A stretch of DNA of 64,000 bases from Lentilactobacillus sunkii DSM 19904. GTDB taxonomy: Bacteria; Bacillota; Bacilli; Lactobacillales; Lactobacillaceae. The position numbers and the translations under genes are program-made. The notes beneath the pieces were generated by a model. That model searched no databases, was not told the DNA's origin, and saw only the letters and a program-made list of their open reading frames with translations. Shown piece by piece: positions 18,881 through 28,058 of this stretch. The stretch is taken from assembly GCF_001435575.1 (NCBI RefSeq), contig NZ_AZEA01000001.1:62001-126000 (forward strand), in the 5' to 3' direction. Within the stretch, counting starts at the first letter, position 1. Every line of letters starts with the position of its first letter.

Positions 18881-20212
18881 TTATGATTTCCGAATAAGGG
18901 AACAAACAAAGAATCCATCTGAGTCATAATCGTCGGGATAGATTTGAACCATATCACTATCGGGATTCAGATTCATATCGGTCTTCGTTTTGGCAATCTC
19001 AAAGTTTGGGTTCTCTTCAATAAATTTTGAGACCACTTCTTGGTTCTCCTGTTTAACGATTGTGCACGTACTATATGTAATAGTACCACCAGTTTTAACT
19101 TTGGAGGAAATAGCGTTTAAAATCTGTAATTGAATTTCACTCAACCGATTAACATCGGCAATGGTTTTGTCATAACGAATTTCCGGTTTCCTGCGTAGCA
19201 GTCCCAAACCAGAACATGGTGCATCAACCAAGATCGAGTCAAACATCCCATCTTCAAATTTTGAATCAACTTTTCTGGCATCCAACTCGAAAGTTTCAAC
19301 CTTTTTATAGACACCTAAACGAGTTGCATTGCGTTGAACCGTCTTTAACTTGTTCTTATGAATATCGAGGGCAAAAACTTTTCCGTCGTCCAAGCGGCTG
19401 GCAATTTGAGTCGTTTTGCCACCGGGCGCACTGCAGGCATCCAAAACATTGTCTGAAGGTGAAGTTTTCATTGATTCGACTGGCAGCATCGCACTTTCAT
19501 CTTGGATTGTCAGCAAGCCGTCGCTGAAGAAATCACTGTGAATGATTTGACCGTCATTAATGATAATTCCTTCACTGGAAACTTTGCTGGGTTCAGCGTC
19601 AAAGCCGTCTTTTTCAAGATCATTCAGTAAATCGGCCCGTGAAATCTTTGCAAGGTTGGCTCGAACTGACTGTTTGGGCGCTTTATTGAGGGATGCCAGA
19701 ATTGATGCAGCCTTTGACTTGCCCAACTGTTCTTCAAGGGTACTGACCAACCAAGTCGGAACACTGTATTCAATTGATAACCGGGTTTTCTCATCTTGGA
19801 TATCATCCAAATTGGGAGTTCCCTTACGGTCCATTTGATGCAAAATACCGGTCACAAACCGTCTTGTGCCATCATGGCCCATCACTTTGGCAATCTTGAT
19901 TGTTTCATCAAAGATAGCCCGCTTTGGCACCCGGTCAAGGTATTCAAGCTGATACATTGCTGTGTAGAGTAATTCTTTGACCCAGGTTTCCGTTTTTTCC
20001 GGCTCCCGTAAAAATGGCTTTAATTTGTATTCCAAAGTCAAACGGTGTTGGATAACGCCGTAAACAATATTGGTGAACAGTGCTTTATCGGCATTGCCCA
20101 TTGATGTAGATTGAATGACGGCGTTGATTTGAAGATTTGAATATGAGCCATTACTGGTTCTGACCAATGTCATGACGGCAAGTTGGCGTGGATTGTTTGT
20201 TGTATATTTCAT
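18881..20212 (-). CDS. rsmB: 16S rRNA m5C967 methyltransferase RsmB
   Basis: RsmB methylates C967 of 16S rRNA. An N-terminal NusB-like RNA-binding domain (about 1-135) precedes the methyltransferase domain. That domain has the SAM site DACSAPGGKTTQ and the two cysteine motifs DAPCSGLG and YSTCT of this family. It has 443 residues. Its ATG follows the fmt stop directly (TAA-ATG), with AGGTGAT lying inside the end of fmt. Confidence 0.95.
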   Translation of the reverse strand: MKYTTNNPRQLAVMTLVRTSNGSYSNLQINAVIQSTSMGNADKALFTNIVYGVIQHRLTLEYKLKPFLREPEKTETWVKELLYTAMYQLEYLDRVPKRAIFDETIKIAKVMGHDGTRRFVTGILHQMDRKGTPNLDDIQDEKTRLSIEYSVPTWLVSTLEEQLGKSKAASILASLNKAPKQSVRANLAKISRADLLNDLEKDGFDAEPSKVSSEGIIINDGQIIHSDFFSDGLLTIQDESAMLPVESMKTSPSDNVLDACSAPGGKTTQIASRLDDGKVFALDIHKNKLKTVQRNATRLGVYKKVETFELDARKVDSKFEDGMFDSILVDAPCSGLGLLRRKPEIRYDKTIADVNRLSEIQLQILNAISSKVKTGGTITYSTCTIVKQENQEVVSKFIEENPNFEIAKTKTDMNLNPDSDMVQIYPDDYDSDGFFVCSLIRKS

Positions 20213-21157
20213 TTATTTAATCACCTGTTGGCCAATTTTAAGTGATTGACCAATCCCATTTAAGTAGTCTGTTATTTGTTGCTTTGGTTTGCCGGCGGGT
20301 TGAATTTCCAGAATTGAAAGGACCGTTCCTTTTCCCGCAGACAATAATAATTGGTGCTTTGTTTTGTCGACAACCGATCCTGGCTGTAAATCAGTATGCT
20401 GATCAACAACGGCAGCCTTCCAGATTTTGGTCCGCTTATCATTGATGACTGTATAGGCTACCGGATCCGGACGCAGTGCCCGGATTTTCGCATTAACCAT
20501 AAAGGCAGTTTTGTTGAAATCAAGTTCCTCTTCTTCCGGTTTGATATTTGGTGAGAAGACAACCTGATCTTCCTCTTGGGGAATTGGGGATACATCCCCG
20601 GAAATCACCTTGGGTAATGTATCGAGTAACAGGTCTCTGCCGACAAGGCTTAATTTGTCAAACATTGATTCAGTATCGTCATCGTCTTCAATTTTAACCG
20701 CTTTTTGTGCTAAAATATCGCCGGCGTCCATCTTTTTAACCATGTAGATCAGACTAATGCCGGTTTCCTTGTCCCCATTCATAATTGAATATTGAACGGG
20801 GGCCCCACCACGATATTTAGGTAAAAGTGAACCGTGAACATTAACCGCAGCCACTTTAACGGCATTCAACATTTTAGAAGGTAAAAACTGTCCATATGCC
20901 GCAGTGACAATCAAATCTGGGTGAAAGTCAATCACCCGCTGCATTTCCGGGCTGCCACTCAGCTTCTCAGGTTGAAATACCGGAATATTGTTTTTTTCTG
21001 CAGCCTGTTTCACCGGGCTTTGAGAGATTTTATGTTTACGGCCAACCGGACGGTCCGGCTGGGTAACAACGCACAAAATATCATATTTGTTATCAACTAA
21101 TCCTTGTAGAATTGGGACGGCAAACTGCGGCGTTCCCATAAATGCAACTGTTGTCAA
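20213..21157 (-). CDS. fmt: Methionyl-tRNA formyltransferase
   Basis: Fmt formylates initiator Met-tRNA using 10-formyltetrahydrofolate. The N-terminal formyltransferase domain shows the start motif TTVAFMGTPQFAVP and the catalytic HGSLLPKYRGGAPVQ; the C-terminal OB-like domain binds tRNA. An upstream start would add 21 residues overlapping priA. The TTG at 21157 follows AAAGGAAA and matches the family start, giving 314 residues. No def (deformylase) gene sits between priA and fmt here, unlike in some Firmicutes. Confidence 0.95.
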   Translation of the reverse strand: MTTVAFMGTPQFAVPILQGLVDNKYDILCVVTQPDRPVGRKHKISQSPVKQAAEKNNIPVFQPEKLSGSPEMQRVIDFHPDLIVTAAYGQFLPSKMLNAVKVAAVNVHGSLLPKYRGGAPVQYSIMNGDKETGISLIYMVKKMDAGDILAQKAVKIEDDDDTESMFDKLSLVGRDLLLDTLPKVISGDVSPIPQEEDQVVFSPNIKPEEEELDFNKTAFMVNAKIRALRPDPVAYTVINDKRTKIWKAAVVDQHTDLQPGSVVDKTKHQLLLSAGKGTVLSILEIQPAGKPKQQITDYLNGIGQSLKIGQQVIK

Positions 21158-21185
21158 TTTAATCGTTTCCTTTCGTGATTCAAAA

Positions 21186-23585
21186 CTACATAAAGTCCAA
21201 TGGTTCATTATCAATCGCAATCTGAAGGCCCTGCCGCTGCTTTTTTTGAGACTGAATTAAGATGTCATCGAGAGTTGGCTTGAGTTTGGGCTCTCTGCGA
21301 TATTTAATAATGATTTGGTAGTAATAATGATTGTTAATTCTGGTAATGGTTTTTGGAGTGGGACCCAGAATAATTGCTTCTGGTGAAAGATTTTTCTTTA
21401 AGAAGTTCATAATCCCAAACATTTCGGAAGCCGTTTGATTCTCATTAGGCGAATTACCGGTCAGCTTAACTGTATAGTAGTATGGCGGATATTTACCTTC
21501 ATGTCTAACCCGCATCTCAGTGGCATAAAATTTTTCATAATCTTGTGTTTGTGCCAATTTGATTGCATAGTGATCCGGATTAAAAGTTTGGATGATTACC
21601 TCACCAGTTTTATCTGCCCGACCCGATCTGCCAGAAACCTGGGTTAACAATTCAAATGTCCGCTCACTGGATCTGAAATCGGGGAACTGGAGCGCAGAAT
21701 CGGCATTTAATACACCCACCAGGGTCACTTCGGGAAAATCAAGCCCCTTTGCGATCATTTGGGTTCCCAGCAAAATGTCTGCTTTGTGAGCACCAAACTT
21801 GTCAATGATCGCCTCGTGAGACCCTTTTTTTCGCGTGGTGTCCACATCCATTCTGAGAACTCGGGCAGTCGGAAACATGTTCCTAACCTGTTCTTCTAAT
21901 TGCTGACTTCCGGTTCCATACCCCCGAATCCGCTTGCTGTGACACTTCGGGCAAACTCTTGGGATGGGCTCTGTATGACCGCAATAATGGCAATTCAGTG
22001 AATGGGTGTCTTTATGCATCGTTAATGAAATATCACAATTTGGGCATCGTGGAACGTAGCCACAATCACGACACATCAAAAATGACGAATAACCGCGTCG
22101 ATTAAGCAACAAAATGATTTGTTCGTGTTTGTCCAAACGCACCTGAATTGCGTCTGCAAGTTTGTTGGACATCACACTTTGATGCTTTGTCATTTCCGTT
22201 TTCATATCAATAATGGAAACGTGTGGCAGTGCATGTCGGTTAATTCGATGTGGCAGGCTCAAAAGCGTATAAACACCCTTCATTGCCCGTGCACGGGATT
22301 CCAACGATGGGGTGGCACTTCCCAGAACAACCGGGCAATGATTGTATGCTGCCCGCCATTTGGCGACGTCTCTGGTTTGATAGCGGGGATTGTCAGCTTG
22401 CTTATAACTGCTGTCATGCTCCTCGTCCATAATAATTAATCCGATATTCTTCAATGGCGCAAATACTGCGGAACGAACACCCACGACGACTTTGGCTTTG
22501 CCGGTGTTAATCCGTTGCCACTCATCGTACCGTTCTCCATTCGACATAGCGCTGTGCAGCATCGCTACCTGGTCACCAAACCGACTGCGGATTCTACCGA
22601 CAATTTGTGGGGTTAACGTAATCTCTGGAACCAGCATCAAAGCACTCCGCCCCATTTCAAGAGCGTGAGCAATCGATTGGAGGTAAACTTCAGTTTTACC
22701 GGATCCAGTAACGCCTTCGAGTAGAAAGACCTGATCTTTTTGAGTCGAAATGGCTTGATTAATTGAATCAACGGCATTTTTTTGATCAGGATGTAATTTG
22801 AAAGGTTTACTTGGATCAACCGGCCTTAAGAATGGGTTTCTAACATGTCGTTTTGACGTGGCGGAAACCCAGCCCTTCTTCTCCGCGTTTTTAAGCGTTG
22901 AGGCGGTGACTCCCATGGACTCCCATTTTGACAGCAAAAGATTATCAGTCGGTTGACCCTTTAAAATATTCAAAAGTTTGATTTGTCCAATTGCGTTTTT
23001 TCTGACTGATTTAAGGGCTTCATCAATTTGTTCAGAATTCAATACACCTTTATAAGCCCTCAACATGATGGGACGAGCATGATTGGTTAGGTCATATTCA
23101 ACCTGAATCTCACCTGCTTTTTGCAGGTTAAGGATTTGGGCTAACGTTTTATTGTCAAAATTTCCGCGGTCGTATTCAATTTCATTTTGGCCATGAAAAA
23201 TTGTTGGGTGTTGCTCGATCACATCTTGATTCTTAGCGATTAACTTTTTCTTGTTCTTAGTTCTCATGCCACCTGGGAGCATGGTTTGCAGACAGCTGAT
23301 TTTAAACGAATAAGTTTGGTCAGCCAACCAATCAGCGAGGTTCAGTAGTTCTGGGTTAATGACTGGATATAAATCAATTAAATCACTGATCGGCTTGAGC
23401 TTGCCATCAAAGTTTGAGTTATCGCAAATATCCACAACAAAACCGGTAATTTTGCGATTACCAAACGGAACCTGAACTCGCATGCCAGGCTCGATCTGAT
23501 TAGCTAAATTATCCGGGATAGAATAACTGAACGGATTATTTGTTTGGCGTGCCGGCACGTCAACAATCACTTGAGCAACCTGCAA
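21186..23585 (-). CDS. priA: Primosomal replication-restart helicase PriA
   Basis: PriA recognises stalled forks and reloads the replisome. An N-terminal DNA-binding domain fills about residues 1-105. The helicase has Walker A GVTGSGKTEVY near 290 and DEEHD near 400. Paired cysteine motifs that bind zinc follow (CRDCGYVPRCPNC, CHYCGH, CPKC). The start is TTG behind AAAGGAG. It has 799 residues and lies between coaBC and fmt in the standard order. Confidence 0.97.
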   Translation of the reverse strand: MQVAQVIVDVPARQTNNPFSYSIPDNLANQIEPGMRVQVPFGNRKITGFVVDICDNSNFDGKLKPISDLIDLYPVINPELLNLADWLADQTYSFKISCLQTMLPGGMRTKNKKKLIAKNQDVIEQHPTIFHGQNEIEYDRGNFDNKTLAQILNLQKAGEIQVEYDLTNHARPIMLRAYKGVLNSEQIDEALKSVRKNAIGQIKLLNILKGQPTDNLLLSKWESMGVTASTLKNAEKKGWVSATSKRHVRNPFLRPVDPSKPFKLHPDQKNAVDSINQAISTQKDQVFLLEGVTGSGKTEVYLQSIAHALEMGRSALMLVPEITLTPQIVGRIRSRFGDQVAMLHSAMSNGERYDEWQRINTGKAKVVVGVRSAVFAPLKNIGLIIMDEEHDSSYKQADNPRYQTRDVAKWRAAYNHCPVVLGSATPSLESRARAMKGVYTLLSLPHRINRHALPHVSIIDMKTEMTKHQSVMSNKLADAIQVRLDKHEQIILLLNRRGYSSFLMCRDCGYVPRCPNCDISLTMHKDTHSLNCHYCGHTEPIPRVCPKCHSKRIRGYGTGSQQLEEQVRNMFPTARVLRMDVDTTRKKGSHEAIIDKFGAHKADILLGTQMIAKGLDFPEVTLVGVLNADSALQFPDFRSSERTFELLTQVSGRSGRADKTGEVIIQTFNPDHYAIKLAQTQDYEKFYATEMRVRHEGKYPPYYYTVKLTGNSPNENQTASEMFGIMNFLKKNLSPEAIILGPTPKTITRINNHYYYQIIIKYRREPKLKPTLDDILIQSQKKQRQGLQIAIDNEPLDFM

Positions 23586-23603
23586 GACAGATTCTCCTTT
23601 CGT

Positions 23604-24812
23604 TTATTTTTGAATTTCCTTTGAAATGATTTCAACCAGCTTGGCGGCCACCTGTTTCTTGCTTTCAACCGGTGTTTTATCTTTTCTGCCGTCAGCAAAC
23701 AAAAATGTCACTTGGTTATCATCTGCGTTAAATCCGATGCCAGCCTGGGAAACGTCATTCGCCACGATCAAATCCAAGTTCTTGGATTTAATCTTTTTTT
23801 GCGCGTTGGAAATGAGATCATTAGTTTCCGCAGCAAAGCCCACGACCACCTGTCCTGGCTTCTTTATGGAAGAAATTTCCTTTAGAATATCAGGATTTCG
23901 AACTAATTTTAAAGTCATGGTTTCATTATCAGTTGTTTTCTTGATTTTTTTATCTGACACGGTTGCTGGTCGATAATCTGCTACTGCAGCCGCCATCACC
24001 AAAATATCAGCATGGACGAACTGTGCCTCAACGGCTTTAAGTAATTCATTTGCAGTTTCGATATTGATGACATGGACGCCATTTGGAGCCGAAATAAATG
24101 GATTAGCTGCAATTAAGGTCACATCGGCGCCGGCTTGTTTGGCGGCGGCCGCCACAGCAAATCCCATTTTTCCTGATGAATGATTGGTCAAATATCGAAC
24201 CGGATCCAATGGTTCCCGTGTTCCACCGGCAGTCACGATAACTTTTTTGCCTGATAAGGATCCATGAATGGGCTCAAGACTCTGATCAACCCAGTTCAGA
24301 ATATCTTCAGGTTCGGGCATTCTGCCCTTCCCTGAATAACCCTCTGCAAGAAAGCCCTCTGCTGAGTCCATCACATGAACACCGGCGTTTTTTAACTGAT
24401 TAATATTTCGTTGGGTTGCAAAATTGCTCAGCATATGGGTATTCATTGCCGGGATGACAAAAACTGGTACTGCCATTGTGAGCAGCGTTGAACTCACAAC
24501 GTTGTCCGCAATCCCGTTGGCCATCTTGGCAATCGTGTTTGCGGATGCCGGTGCGACAATTGCTAAATCGGCAGAATCAGCAGTGTGAACGTGGGGAATA
24601 ACTGATGGATCACTGCTGGAAAAATCGTTAGTCAAAACATGATTCTTGCTGACAGTTTGAAATGTCAGTGGCGTGACGAACTTTTGAGCCGCTTCACTCA
24701 TGATCACATGAACCTGATTATGGTTTTTAACAAGCTGCCGGACCAATGTTAGTGATTTGTAAACAGCAATACTACCAGTTACAAAAACGGCAACGTTTTT
24801 ATTTTGAAACAT
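23604..24812 (-). CDS. coaBC: Bifunctional phosphopantothenoylcysteine decarboxylase/synthetase CoaBC
   Basis: CoaBC carries out two steps of coenzyme A synthesis: joining cysteine to phosphopantothenate and decarboxylating the product. The N-terminal flavoprotein CoaC half (about 1-185) has VTGSIAVYKS, the APASANTIAKMANG segment and the PAMNTHM motif. The C-terminal CoaB half begins near 190 with VTAGGTREPLDPVR. It has 402 residues. A terminator separates it from rpoZ, and an extended -10 (TGGTACAAT) upstream suggests its own promoter. Confidence 0.96.
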   Translation of the reverse strand: MFQNKNVAVFVTGSIAVYKSLTLVRQLVKNHNQVHVIMSEAAQKFVTPLTFQTVSKNHVLTNDFSSSDPSVIPHVHTADSADLAIVAPASANTIAKMANGIADNVVSSTLLTMAVPVFVIPAMNTHMLSNFATQRNINQLKNAGVHVMDSAEGFLAEGYSGKGRMPEPEDILNWVDQSLEPIHGSLSGKKVIVTAGGTREPLDPVRYLTNHSSGKMGFAVAAAAKQAGADVTLIAANPFISAPNGVHVINIETANELLKAVEAQFVHADILVMAAAVADYRPATVSDKKIKKTTDNETMTLKLVRNPDILKEISSIKKPGQVVVGFAAETNDLISNAQKKIKSKNLDLIVANDVSQAGIGFNADDNQVTFLFADGRKDKTPVESKKQVAAKLVEIISKEIQK

Positions 24813-24933
24813 TTTTCCACCCCGTTTCAGATTTCATCTTTTATTGTACCAAATCTTGCAAGGATAAAAATAAGAAGGGCCCTAAAAATTGATCTGGCAC
24901 ATCGGTAATCGGACAAATATGACCAACGTGAAA

Positions 24934-24974
24934 AAAGGACTGAAGACAAAACGCTTGTTTTGCCCCAGTCCTTT
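24934..24974 (-). terminator. rpoZ terminator
   Basis: On the minus strand AAAGGACTG and CAAAAC pair with GTTTTG and CAGTCCTTT around a short loop, with a small internal mismatch, and are followed by a T-run. It lies 13 bases after the rpoZ stop. Confidence 0.8.
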
Positions 24975-24986
24975 CAAATTCAACTA

Positions 24987-25199
24987 TTATTCAAAATCTT
25001 TTGCTTTGGGATCAATCTTTAAAACACCGGCAGCAACTTCTTCTAAAGCTTTGCCGACAGACTTTTCAGATTTGTAGCTATCCAATAATGGCTTGGCACC
25101 TGCGTCCAATTCGTGGGCACGTTTGCTTGCCAATGCAATTAATGAATAACGGGAATCAATTTTATCTAACAGTTTATCAACGGATGGGTATAGTAACAT
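24987..25199 (-). CDS. rpoZ: RNA polymerase omega subunit
   Basis: Omega helps assemble and stabilise RNA polymerase through the beta-prime subunit. The 70-residue protein has the conserved segment [14 protein letters not shown] and a C-terminal [13 protein letters not shown]. Its ATG lies one base after the gmk stop, with the Shine-Dalgarno GGAG inside the end of gmk, so the two are coupled. This gmk-rpoZ pair is standard. Confidence 0.95.
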   Translation of the reverse strand: MLLYPSVDKLLDKIDSRYSLIALASKRAHELDAGAKPLLDSYKSEKSVGKALEEVAAGVLKIDPKAKDFE

Positions 25200-25200
25200 T

Positions 25201-25815
25201 TTATTTATCTCCTAACATTGATTCATAATCGGGCATCACCCGAGCAACTTTTAATCGTTCGCTTCTAATAATTGACTTGATTCGGTCAACAGCCAAAGGA
25301 ACCTTGTCGTTCAACACAGCGTAATCATAATTCCGCATCATGCTGATTTCGCCGACCGCTTTCTTAATGCGTTTGTTAATGACATCCATTTTATCGGTTC
25401 CCCGACCAACCAATCGGTGTTTAAGTTCCATGAGATCTGGTGGAGTCAGGAAAACAAAAACAGCATCCGGAACGTTTGCACGAACCTGCATTGCACCATT
25501 AACTTCAATTTCAAGAAAAACGTCTTTGCCGGATTCCAATGTTTCATTAACATATTTTAAGGGCGTTCCATAGTAATTGTCAACATACTTGGCGTATTCA
25601 AGCATTTCGCCATTTTGAATATTTTCTTCGAACTGCTCTTTAGAAACAAAATAATAATCGACACCATTTTTTTCACCAGGGCGCGGCTTTCTAGTCGTCA
25701 TTGAAGTGGAATATTCAAAATCAACATCCGGTTCCTCAAATAACGCTTTACGCACCGTTCCTTTACCAACTCCGGACGGTCCTGACAAAACAATCAACAT
25801 TCCTCTTTTAGCCAT
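25201..25815 (-). CDS. gmk: Guanylate kinase
   Basis: Gmk phosphorylates GMP or dGMP to the diphosphate. The P-loop [10 protein letters not shown] is at about residues 11-20 and the GMP-binding [11 protein letters not shown] near 37-47. It has 204 residues. It begins the long leftward gene string down to thiN, behind a clear promoter at 25851-25879. Confidence 0.97.
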   Translation of the reverse strand: MAKRGMLIVLSGPSGVGKGTVRKALFEEPDVDFEYSTSMTTRKPRPGEKNGVDYYFVSKEQFEENIQNGEMLEYAKYVDNYYGTPLKYVNETLESGKDVFLEIEVNGAMQVRANVPDAVFVFLTPPDLMELKHRLVGRGTDKMDVINKRIKKAVGEISMMRNYDYAVLNDKVPLAVDRIKSIIRSERLKVARVMPDYESMLGDK

Positions 25816-25850
25816 CGAAAAAATCCCTTCAATTATTTGTAGTTCCCATT

Positions 25851-25879
25851 ATTATCGCCCTTTTTGGACGATTTGACAA
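25851..25879 (-). promoter_or_regulatory. gmk operon promoter
   Basis: On the minus strand TTGTCA (25874-25879) and GATAAT (25851-25856) are exactly 17 bases apart, 36 bases before the gmk start. It is back to back with the SOS-type promoter at 25917-25945. Confidence 0.7.
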
Positions 25880-25916
25880 GCTTTAGCTGTCCAATTAAGA
25901 AAAATGATATTTAGGG

Positions 25917-25945
25917 TTGCACTTTAGAACGAATGTTCGTATAAT
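25917..25945 (+). promoter_or_regulatory. Promoter of the LexA-box gene
   Basis: TTGCAC at 25917-25922 and a consensus TATAAT at 25940-25945 are separated by 17 bases. A LexA-type box fills the spacer, so repressor binding would block RNA polymerase. Confidence 0.8.
25926..25939 (+). promoter_or_regulatory. LexA (DinR) box 1
   Basis: AGAACGAATGTTCG matches the Gram-positive LexA consensus CGAACRNRYGTTYG at 13 of 14 positions. It lies between the -35 and -10 elements. Confidence 0.75.
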
Positions 25946-25952
25946 AAAAGCA

Positions 25953-25966
25953 CAAACAAATGTTCG
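25953..25966 (+). promoter_or_regulatory. LexA (DinR) box 2
   Basis: CAAACAAATGTTCG also matches the Gram-positive LexA consensus at 13 of 14 positions. It begins 27 bases after box 1 and covers the expected transcription start and untranslated leader. Confidence 0.65.
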
Positions 25967-25977
25967 GGGTGAACAAA

Positions 25978-26283
25978 ATGCAAAACAAACAATCTTACTT
26001 ATCAGAAATTACAAGAACCTTCAAAGACAACTATGACCGTTTCTTTGAAATCGTTCGGAATACTCGACAAATCAAGCAGATGCCTACTTTCCAAATCAAC
26101 TATTTCATTAAACAAACTTTGGAGAACAACTTTCCAATTACAATCGAATTTATTGATCAGGATGAAGAACAATCCGGTTATTTGTCCAAAATTTCGGCTG
26201 ATCGATACCTACTCACTTCCGATGACAATCGGTTCAGCAGAATCATTAATCTACCCGAAATTAAAGCAATTAAAAAATATTAA
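25978..26283 (+). CDS. Small protein under tandem LexA boxes, possibly YolD-like
   Basis: This is a 101-residue soluble protein. The ATG at 25978 follows GGGGTG by six bases, whereas the ATG at 25960 lies inside LexA box 2 and lacks a ribosome site. The C-terminal half (ITIEFIDQDEEQSGYLSKI and what follows) weakly recalls YolD-like proteins, which accompany SOS-controlled Y-family polymerases in Gram-positives; that match is by eye and unproven. It has no membrane segment, signal peptide or cysteine. It faces convergently into recN with a shared terminator. The promoter and two LexA boxes make DNA-damage induction the best-supported statement about it. Confidence 0.75.
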   Translation: MQNKQSYLSEITRTFKDNYDRFFEIVRNTRQIKQMPTFQINYFIKQTLENNFPITIEFIDQDEEQSGYLSKISADRYLLTSDDNRFSRIINLPEIKAIKKY

Positions 26284-26298
26284 TATTTCCATCGAATT

Positions 26299-26332
26299 AA
26301 GGGAACCAGCACGTTTTAGTGTTGATTCCCTT
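26299..26332. terminator. Shared terminator of the LexA-box gene and recN
   Basis: AAGGGAA and CAGCAC pair with GTGTTG and TTCCCTT. T-rich sequence follows on the plus strand. On the minus strand the sequence after the stem is mixed, so it mainly serves the plus-strand gene. Confidence 0.65.
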
Positions 26333-26335
26333 TTA

Positions 26336-28036
26336 TTATGCTCTAATCTTTTGCTTTTCTTCATCAGCCAGTTTTATTAACTCACTGGCATGCTCCTTGG
26401 TTAACTTGGTAATGGTTGTCCCTGAAAGCATTCTGGATATTTCTGCGACGCTTTGAGGAGCCGTCAATTCAATAATGGTGGTTGTTGTTCGATTATCCGC
26501 GATTTGTTTTTCAATAAAGTAATGATGATCACTCATTGCAGCAACTTGAGGCAAGTGAGTAATACACAACACTTGTGATTTTTGTGAAATGGTATAGATT
26601 TTATTTCCAATTGCTTGTGCCACTCTGCCGGAAACACCAGTATCTACTTCATCAAAAATAATGGAAGTAACCCCTGCCGCTTTGGCAAACATTGTTTTTA
26701 GCGCCAACATGATCCGGGAAAGTTCACCACCTGAAGCTGACTTGACCAATGGCAGCATTTTTTCGCCGGGATTGGTCTGGATGTAGAATTCAACCCGATC
26801 AGCTCCAAGACGGTTCAGTGCCCGATTTTGCTGGATGTTAACTTCAAATACGGCCTTGTCCATATATAAATCCGACAACTGCTGATGAACGGCTTTCTGA
26901 AGTTTGTGCGCCCAATTCTTGCGAATGCCGGTAATTTTTGTCGCAGCTTTTATCAAGTCGGATTTAATCCCGGCAAGCTGATTATCGAGGTCATCATTTG
27001 CTTCTGCATCCCCCGACATTTGCTTGAGTTCTTTCTTAATTTTTGCAAGATATTCCAAAATCTGAGCGACAGAATCACCATATTTGTGTTTCAACTGATA
27101 AATTGTATTCAGCCGTTGCTCCACTTGATCCAAACGGTCTTGATCAAACTCCAAATTACTTAGTTGATCGGAAATTTGACTCGCAACATCCTGGAGTGCA
27201 AAAAATGCGCCTGAAAGGTTATCAGAAATTTGTTTATATTCCGGGTCAAGGTCTTCGATGTCCTGCATTGAGCTCATTGCCGATCCAATTGAGTCAATTG
27301 AACCTGTCGCATCCTCATCACCATTGATTCCTTCATAGCTTGCTAATAATGCATCGTGAATTTTCTGAAAGTTATTGAGCCGTTCTCTTTCGGCAACTAA
27401 GTCAGTATCTTCATTTGCGTGAAGATCAGCCGCCTCAATTTCCTTAATCTGAAACTTGAGCATATCGACTCTTTGCGCCCACTCTTTCTCATTTTGATGC
27501 TTTTTTTCATTGAGATTTCGCAGCCTGATGAACTGATCGTACTGTTGTTGATACGATTTTAAAATTGGTGTCAGTTCATCCTCGGCAAAATCATCAAGTA
27601 ATTGAATGTGACGTTCCGGCCGCATCAATTCCTGATGGTCGTTTTGTCCTTGAATGTCGACAATTGTTTCACCAATCCGCTTCAATGTTGCGATGTTGAC
27701 CATAATGCCATTGACCCGGCAGCTATTTCTGCCATTTGCAAAGATTACCCGTTCAATAATGACATTACTATCGCTGTGATCAATTCCAAGATCGTCCAAA
27801 ACACTATATGTAGGATTATCTTCATGAAGAATAAAGCTTCCTTGAATCACGGCTTTTGAAGCACCGGTACGAATGAGGTCATGAGAGCCCCTTCCACCAA
27901 CGAGCAGTCCTACTGCGTCAATGATAATAGATTTCCCGGCGCCGGTTTCACCGGTTAAAACGGTCATTCCTGCCTGAAAATCAATATCCAAATGTTCAAT
28001 TATTGCAAAATCGGTAATTGATAATTCAAGTAACAT
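26336..28036 (-). CDS. recN: DNA repair protein RecN
   Basis: RecN is an SMC-like ATPase recruited early to double-strand breaks. Walker A GETGAGKSI is near residues 29-37, two coiled-coil stretches lie between about 150 and 370, and the C-terminal half has SGGELSRIMLAL and the Walker B IIFDEVDTGVSG. It has 566 residues. It follows argR by 22 bases, the conserved argR-recN order of Firmicutes. Confidence 0.97.
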   Translation of the reverse strand: MLLELSITDFAIIEHLDIDFQAGMTVLTGETGAGKSIIIDAVGLLVGGRGSHDLIRTGASKAVIQGSFILHEDNPTYSVLDDLGIDHSDSNVIIERVIFANGRNSCRVNGIMVNIATLKRIGETIVDIQGQNDHQELMRPERHIQLLDDFAEDELTPILKSYQQQYDQFIRLRNLNEKKHQNEKEWAQRVDMLKFQIKEIEAADLHANEDTDLVAERERLNNFQKIHDALLASYEGINGDEDATGSIDSIGSAMSSMQDIEDLDPEYKQISDNLSGAFFALQDVASQISDQLSNLEFDQDRLDQVEQRLNTIYQLKHKYGDSVAQILEYLAKIKKELKQMSGDAEANDDLDNQLAGIKSDLIKAATKITGIRKNWAHKLQKAVHQQLSDLYMDKAVFEVNIQQNRALNRLGADRVEFYIQTNPGEKMLPLVKSASGGELSRIMLALKTMFAKAAGVTSIIFDEVDTGVSGRVAQAIGNKIYTISQKSQVLCITHLPQVAAMSDHHYFIEKQIADNRTTTTIIELTAPQSVAEISRMLSGTTITKLTKEHASELIKLADEEKQKIRA

Positions 28037-28058
28037 AAATTAAACCTCTCAATGATCT

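Noticed and set aside
24889-25077. A 62-residue plus-strand frame over the rpoZ 3' end
   Set aside because: It runs through the rpoZ terminator and the antisense of rpoZ, with no ribosome site.
25960-25977. An ATG start at 25960 for the LexA-box gene
   Set aside because: It lies within LexA box 2 and has no ribosome site; the ATG at 25978 follows GGGGTG.
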